From positions 2,170,001 to 2,234,000 of the forward strand of contig JAPEIS010000002.1 in assembly GCA_029531795.1 (NCBI GenBank): 64,000 nucleotides of DNA, written 5' to 3'. The translations under genes and the position numbers were made by a program. Under the pieces are notes generated by a model. That model worked only from the letters and a program-made list of their open reading frames with translations. It had not been told where the DNA came from and ran no database searches. The stretch is from Sclerotinia nivalis (lineage: Eukaryota > Ascomycota > Leotiomycetes > Helotiales > Sclerotiniaceae). Shown piece by piece: positions 60,647 through 64,000 of this stretch (position 1 is its first letter; each line of letters starts with the position of its first letter).

Positions 60647-62623
60647 TTACTTGGAACGCATTTCAGCACGCGGATGCATATTTCTATACCATTCTAGAAA
60701 AAAATCCAATTCGACTCCACTCGTAAATTTGATGCGCATCCTCGCGCTCTGGATATGCGCCGCGTCGACATCGAGCTCCTTATCCGCCCGGTACTCTTTC
60801 TTTGATCGCGGTCTGTAAATTTCAATGCGGTGATTATTCAACTGTTTATGGAAAAAGCCTCCGAGGATCCACGAATCGTCAATTACCAATTTGGGATACT
60901 GCGAGGATTTGTCTTCGGCTCCGTAATACGGATGCAGGATTTGGTTCTTTTGTCGCATTACTTGGAGTCGGTAGTTGTGGCCGCCGTTCATGCTGGACCA
61001 GGTTACGGGGTAGCTGTTTGAGGGGGATCCCGCGTCGTAGGACATGTATTCGATGGATATAAATACGAAGGATAGTTTGGCCTCGGCGGTGCTGGGTTTG
61101 TAGGTTTTGGCTCCTGGGCGGATTGCTTCTAAAGTGATAGATCTATTGGCAGTGGTTACTCTTCGCGCTGGCTTCTCGACAAGCTTTTTTCGACTAGATG
61201 GGGAATTCTTGGTACCAGGACTGTCATCTGCATTGCTAATTCTTGAGGGTTTGGTGGCGCTTCTGCGTGGTTCTTGAGTTCTAGGAATTACATCGTGCTT
61301 GAGCTGACTTCGAGCTTGGTTCTCGGATTTAGGGATTGGTAGATCCTCGTACGGATCTTCCTTGTTGATATCAGATGCCTTTCGCTTCGACGGATTTGCT
61401 TTTCTGCCTTTGAAACTGGAATTTTGACTCTCTTCCTGCATTTTGGAGGTATTGTCCGGAAGTTCATCCTTGAAATTTAATTTCTTGGGTGCGCTCTTGA
61501 GAGATCTAGTGGTTTGCAATGATGCGTGACTGCGACCTGCAATTTGAGCGAAGGCAGGTGGAAAGTCCATGCAGCCATCGAACGTGGGATCATTGTCCAA
61601 AGGTTCCCGTGCATGACCTGGTCGAATTTTACAAACTGAGATTGAGGACATAGAACCATTTTTGGGGCATGTTTCTTTCGCGACGCTGGGGCTATGATCT
61701 CGAATCAAGGTCTTCGTGGAGGAAAACGTAGTCTTAGCATGTGAATCGAAGGTTTCGTCCGAGGCCATGTCGAATGCTTGTGTTGGGATATGAGTACCCA
61801 AAGAGCCTCGAAGTTTGGGCACATTATTCGTTGAAGGGGTCGGATTATTCTTGACTAAGGTAGGAGATGAATCCTCAGTCTTTTGGCGCTTGAGCGAGTG
61901 ATTTTCCGAACATTGTTCGAACAGGACATGTTGAGATGGAGGAGATGGGACATGAAATCCATTCATCGAAGGAGTATTTGCGAGCTCAAATAATGATTCA
62001 TCTTTGAGAAGTGGCTGGATTTCATTAAGGCTAGCCACAAGGTATTGATCCTGAATGACTCTCTCGGCTTGACTTACAGGCGTCGTCGATTCACTAGCCG
62101 AACTAACAGGTGGAGTTTCGACGGCAGCGACAGCAGCAGGAACCGAACAAACACATGGTAATACGCAAATAGTATTTTCTTCTCTCAAGCTCTTGGCCAT
62201 CCTCTGCAAAATATCATTAGCCTTTCTTTCGAATTCCCGACCTTCCAAAAGATTCATAGTATGCAATTTTTGAAGTTTCCTGTAAGATTTGCCGCTCTTC
62301 CTGTACAATTCGTGTTCAAGCACGTCTCGTCTTCGCGTATAATCCATCTCGACTTCCTGGAATTTTTGCACGTATTTCTTATTGATGAGATTGATTTCCG
62401 CTTCTTGATCTGAATCCAAGATGGCCAGAGCACGACGCTTTTGATCTTCCAATTGTGCCACATGGCTATTGTGTTCTCGTAGGTTTTCTTGATCCGTCAA
62501 GTGATTGATGTTGTTGGCGGCCTTTGCTTCGCGTTCGTTAAATTCTTGCGCGAGAAGTTGCATTTCCCATTGGAATGGATTTGTGTTTTCCATCGTGGGC
62601 TTGACTTTGTTAATTTGATCCAT
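60647..62623 (-). CDS. Unrecognised 658-aa protein with N-terminal coiled coil
   Basis: Single long exon with an ATG, clearly coding by length and composition. Residues about 15-150 are charged and helical with heptad-like spacing (ANNINHLTDQENLREH, QEAEINLINKKYVQKFQEVE), so a coiled coil is likely. A Pro/Ser-rich disordered middle follows, with many Ser-Pro and Lys/Arg clusters (for example KGRKANPSKRKASDI and SPSSRKKLVEKPARR) that could act as nuclear signals. The last 130 residues look folded, with aromatic-rich segments (YPVTWSSMNGGHNYRLQVM, LVIDDSWILGGFFHKQL) and an ending of MRIKFTSGVELDFFLEWYRN. I do not recognise a family. A chromatin- or nucleus-associated role is only a guess from composition. 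Confidence 0.82.
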   Translation of the reverse strand: MDQINKVKPTMENTNPFQWEMQLLAQEFNEREAKAANNINHLTDQENLREHNSHVAQLEDQKRRALAILDSDQEAEINLINKKYVQKFQEVEMDYTRRRDVLEHELYRKSGKSYRKLQKLHTMNLLEGREFERKANDILQRMAKSLREENTICVLPCVCSVPAAVAAVETPPVSSASESTTPVSQAERVIQDQYLVASLNEIQPLLKDESLFELANTPSMNGFHVPSPPSQHVLFEQCSENHSLKRQKTEDSSPTLVKNNPTPSTNNVPKLRGSLGTHIPTQAFDMASDETFDSHAKTTFSSTKTLIRDHSPSVAKETCPKNGSMSSISVCKIRPGHAREPLDNDPTFDGCMDFPPAFAQIAGRSHASLQTTRSLKSAPKKLNFKDELPDNTSKMQEESQNSSFKGRKANPSKRKASDINKEDPYEDLPIPKSENQARSQLKHDVIPRTQEPRRSATKPSRISNADDSPGTKNSPSSRKKLVEKPARRVTTANRSITLEAIRPGAKTYKPSTAEAKLSFVFISIEYMSYDAGSPSNSYPVTWSSMNGGHNYRLQVMRQKNQILHPYYGAEDKSSQYPKLVIDDSWILGGFFHKQLNNHRIEIYRPRSKKEYRADKELDVDAAHIQSARMRIKFTSGVELDFFLEWYRNMHPRAEMRSK

Positions 62624-63773
62624 CGTGGAAGAAAGGATGAAAGGATGAAATCAGATGGGGAAAAGGTTGAGTTGAGATGGTAGCAAAAAGCTACTAGAGA
62701 GTGCGCGGTTTGTTTCTTAGGAGGGAGTGCCTCAACAATTGGAGAATGCAAAGACACTGAGATGGTAAGGAGGAAGGAAGTACGTAATTGAGAAAAGGAA
62801 GCAACTGGCTTGAAGAAAACCGAACTATGGAAAATGTTGTGATCAAATCGATCTTAAAGTTTTGTTTTGGATTGTAAGATGCAAGAAAAAGATTATCGTG
62901 GGAGGTTTGCTGTGTTGTATAATATTTACACGAGGGAAGTGCCTCAAAAATCTCTTCTATCATGGCGTCATTTTTAATTCGACCACTCATTCCATCTGAT
63001 CGTTCTATTGGTAAGGCTGAACTTCAAGATGGGATTGAAGTAGAGTGAATCTTGGGAAACAATCAGGTAAATCTCCGAGGTCCTTGTATTGACCTAGGGT
63101 CTGACTTCTATTGACTTCCTTCCATTCGTTGAACTTCCCTAATTCCGCGATATGCCATCTGCCATCTCCCATCCCATCATTTTATAGCTTTCCAAATGAG
63201 ATCTATATATGCAAATAGACCCCTATTAAAGCTCATAGCTAGGTATTTTAAACTGAAGGATGAATGAACCGCTGGAGACTTTTGACTTGAACCCAAGTCT
63301 TCAAGGTGACCATTGCGGAAACATTATTGTTCTTATCAAATGTTATTGAATTATATCCACCAGCGATGATAAACGCAAGACTCGCATTGGCTTTTAACCT
63401 CCAGCCCGATTTTTCAGGCATTCTGAGAGCATCAATTCATCTGCGAATCCTGATTTAGAGAGCTGCTCTTGTATTCACATACCGCCTTCTCAATGTCTTT
63501 CTCACAGTCATTTGTCTGACAACAGCTTCACTGGTATGATTTCTAGATCGAATTCTTCAATCCTCATAGCTCATCCTGACAATTTTGAATGGCAAATCCT
63601 GCTCCGTTTCCTCGTCAAATCCAACTGCCGGTACAACCCTCGCCTTCCTACAACATCGTAGAGTTAGCAACTATCTATCAAGCAAAGATCGAAGTAAAAT
63701 CAACACCCAACGCTCTTCAAAAGAGCAAAACCCAGTCCCGGGAAAACCAAGCTAGAGAAACTTCCATATAAAC
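62624..63773. other. Intergenic region
   Basis: 1.15 kb containing the promoter of the 658-aa gene. A 60-codon plus-strand ORF at 63589-63771 (MANPAPFPRQ...) has an ATG but no recognisable features, and faces the end of the next gene. No supported gene. Confidence 0.5.
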
Positions 63774-64000
63774 TCACCCAACATCAAACCCCCTCCCCAC
63801 TTCATAAGCCCTCGCCTTACCTCTCCCCCGCGCCTCCTTCGTCAGCTCCCTTAATCTAACCTCAAAACCATCTTCACCAAGCCCCCCAACCATCTTCAGT
63901 GGTTGCAACAATCTCAATTCATGACTCCAAGCCGGTATCTTCCTTGGCCAGATAATTGTCGCTTGGAGATTTTTGAGTGATTTCATGGAGCCGATTATCA
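63774..64000 (-). CDS. C-terminal part of an unknown protein, truncated by the window edge
   Basis: An open minus-strand frame that enters from the right edge without a stop and ends at 63774. At least 74 residues are visible, with a possible internal ATG at 63986. The peptide (IGSMKSLKNLQATIIWPRK, then ELRLLQPLKMVGGLGEDGFEVRLRELTKEARGRG) resembles the C-terminal ends of F-box or DUF7730-type fungal proteins that measure or compare strands in a repeated layout. That resemblance is an impression only. The N-terminus lies outside the window. Confidence 0.45.
   Translation of the reverse strand, partial: IIGSMKSLKNLQATIIWPRKIPAWSHELRLLQPLKMVGGLGEDGFEVRLRELTKEARGRGKARAYEVGRGFDVG

Noticed and set aside
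63589..63771. 60-codon ORF near the right edge
   Set aside because: Short, no motif, and convergent with a real gene end.

Overview
The window is nuclear DNA of a filamentous ascomycete (Pezizomycotina). Genes are monocistronic with short (about 46-146 nt) GT-AG introns, and intergenic DNA is moderately AT-rich and full of microsatellites. The gene set is typical of moulds: Pfa5 palmitoyltransferase, DNA polymerase eta, Atg15 lipase, Och1-type mannosyltransferase, Pho80/Clg1-type cyclin, Chs7 chaperone, and a choline oxidase/betaine aldehyde dehydrogenase pair. The gene content and the small CxxC-rich protein at the left end suggest Leotiomycetes (Botrytis/Sclerotinia-like), but that is inference; no rRNA or ITS is present to confirm it.

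Layout. 1-11.7 kb is gene-poor: one small Cys-rich ORF (-), pfa5 (+, five exons, 4584-6498), then about 5 kb with only decayed coding-like fragments. 11.76-19.62 kb holds the central feature: the gene for translesion DNA polymerase eta (rad30, +) split by a 5,772-bp Ty1/copia LTR retrotransposon. The element has two 530-bp LTRs that look identical, a 5-bp target duplication (ATGTT), a primer-binding site matching the anticodon arm of initiator tRNA-Met, gag, and pol broken by one -1 frameshift in reverse transcriptase. The break in pol eta falls between the catalytic core and the little-finger/UBZ/PIP region. 22.85-24.14 kb is a four-exon gene of unknown function with a Q/P/S/Y-rich tail. 26.73-28.43 kb is atg15 (+). 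30.24-32.49 kb is an acyl-CoA synthetase (-). 33.70-34.83 kb is an och1-like mannosyltransferase (-). 40.31-42.37 kb is a cyclin (-). 42.4-52.3 kb is an almost gene-free stretch with a 24-nt C homopolymer and several simple repeats. 52.31-53.42 kb is chs7 (+). 54.29-59.46 kb is a divergent pair for choline to betaine oxidation. 60.65-62.62 kb encodes an unrecognised 658-aa coiled-coil protein (-). The last 227 bp hold the 3' end of another minus-strand gene.

How the genes work together. The only clear pathway unit is the GMC oxidase (-) with betaine aldehyde dehydrogenase (+). They share a 1.96-kb divergent intergenic region, and both have possible peroxisomal C-termini (PRL weak, CKL good). 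och1 (N-glycan outer chain) and chs7 (export of a chitin synthase from the ER) both serve the cell wall but are 18 kb apart. The retrotransposon insertion is expected to abolish normal pol eta in this copy. Its 3' LTR carries a TATAAATA box, and the first ATG after it comes from the target-site duplication, in frame with the C-terminal half of pol eta. A separately expressed non-catalytic C-terminal fragment is therefore possible.
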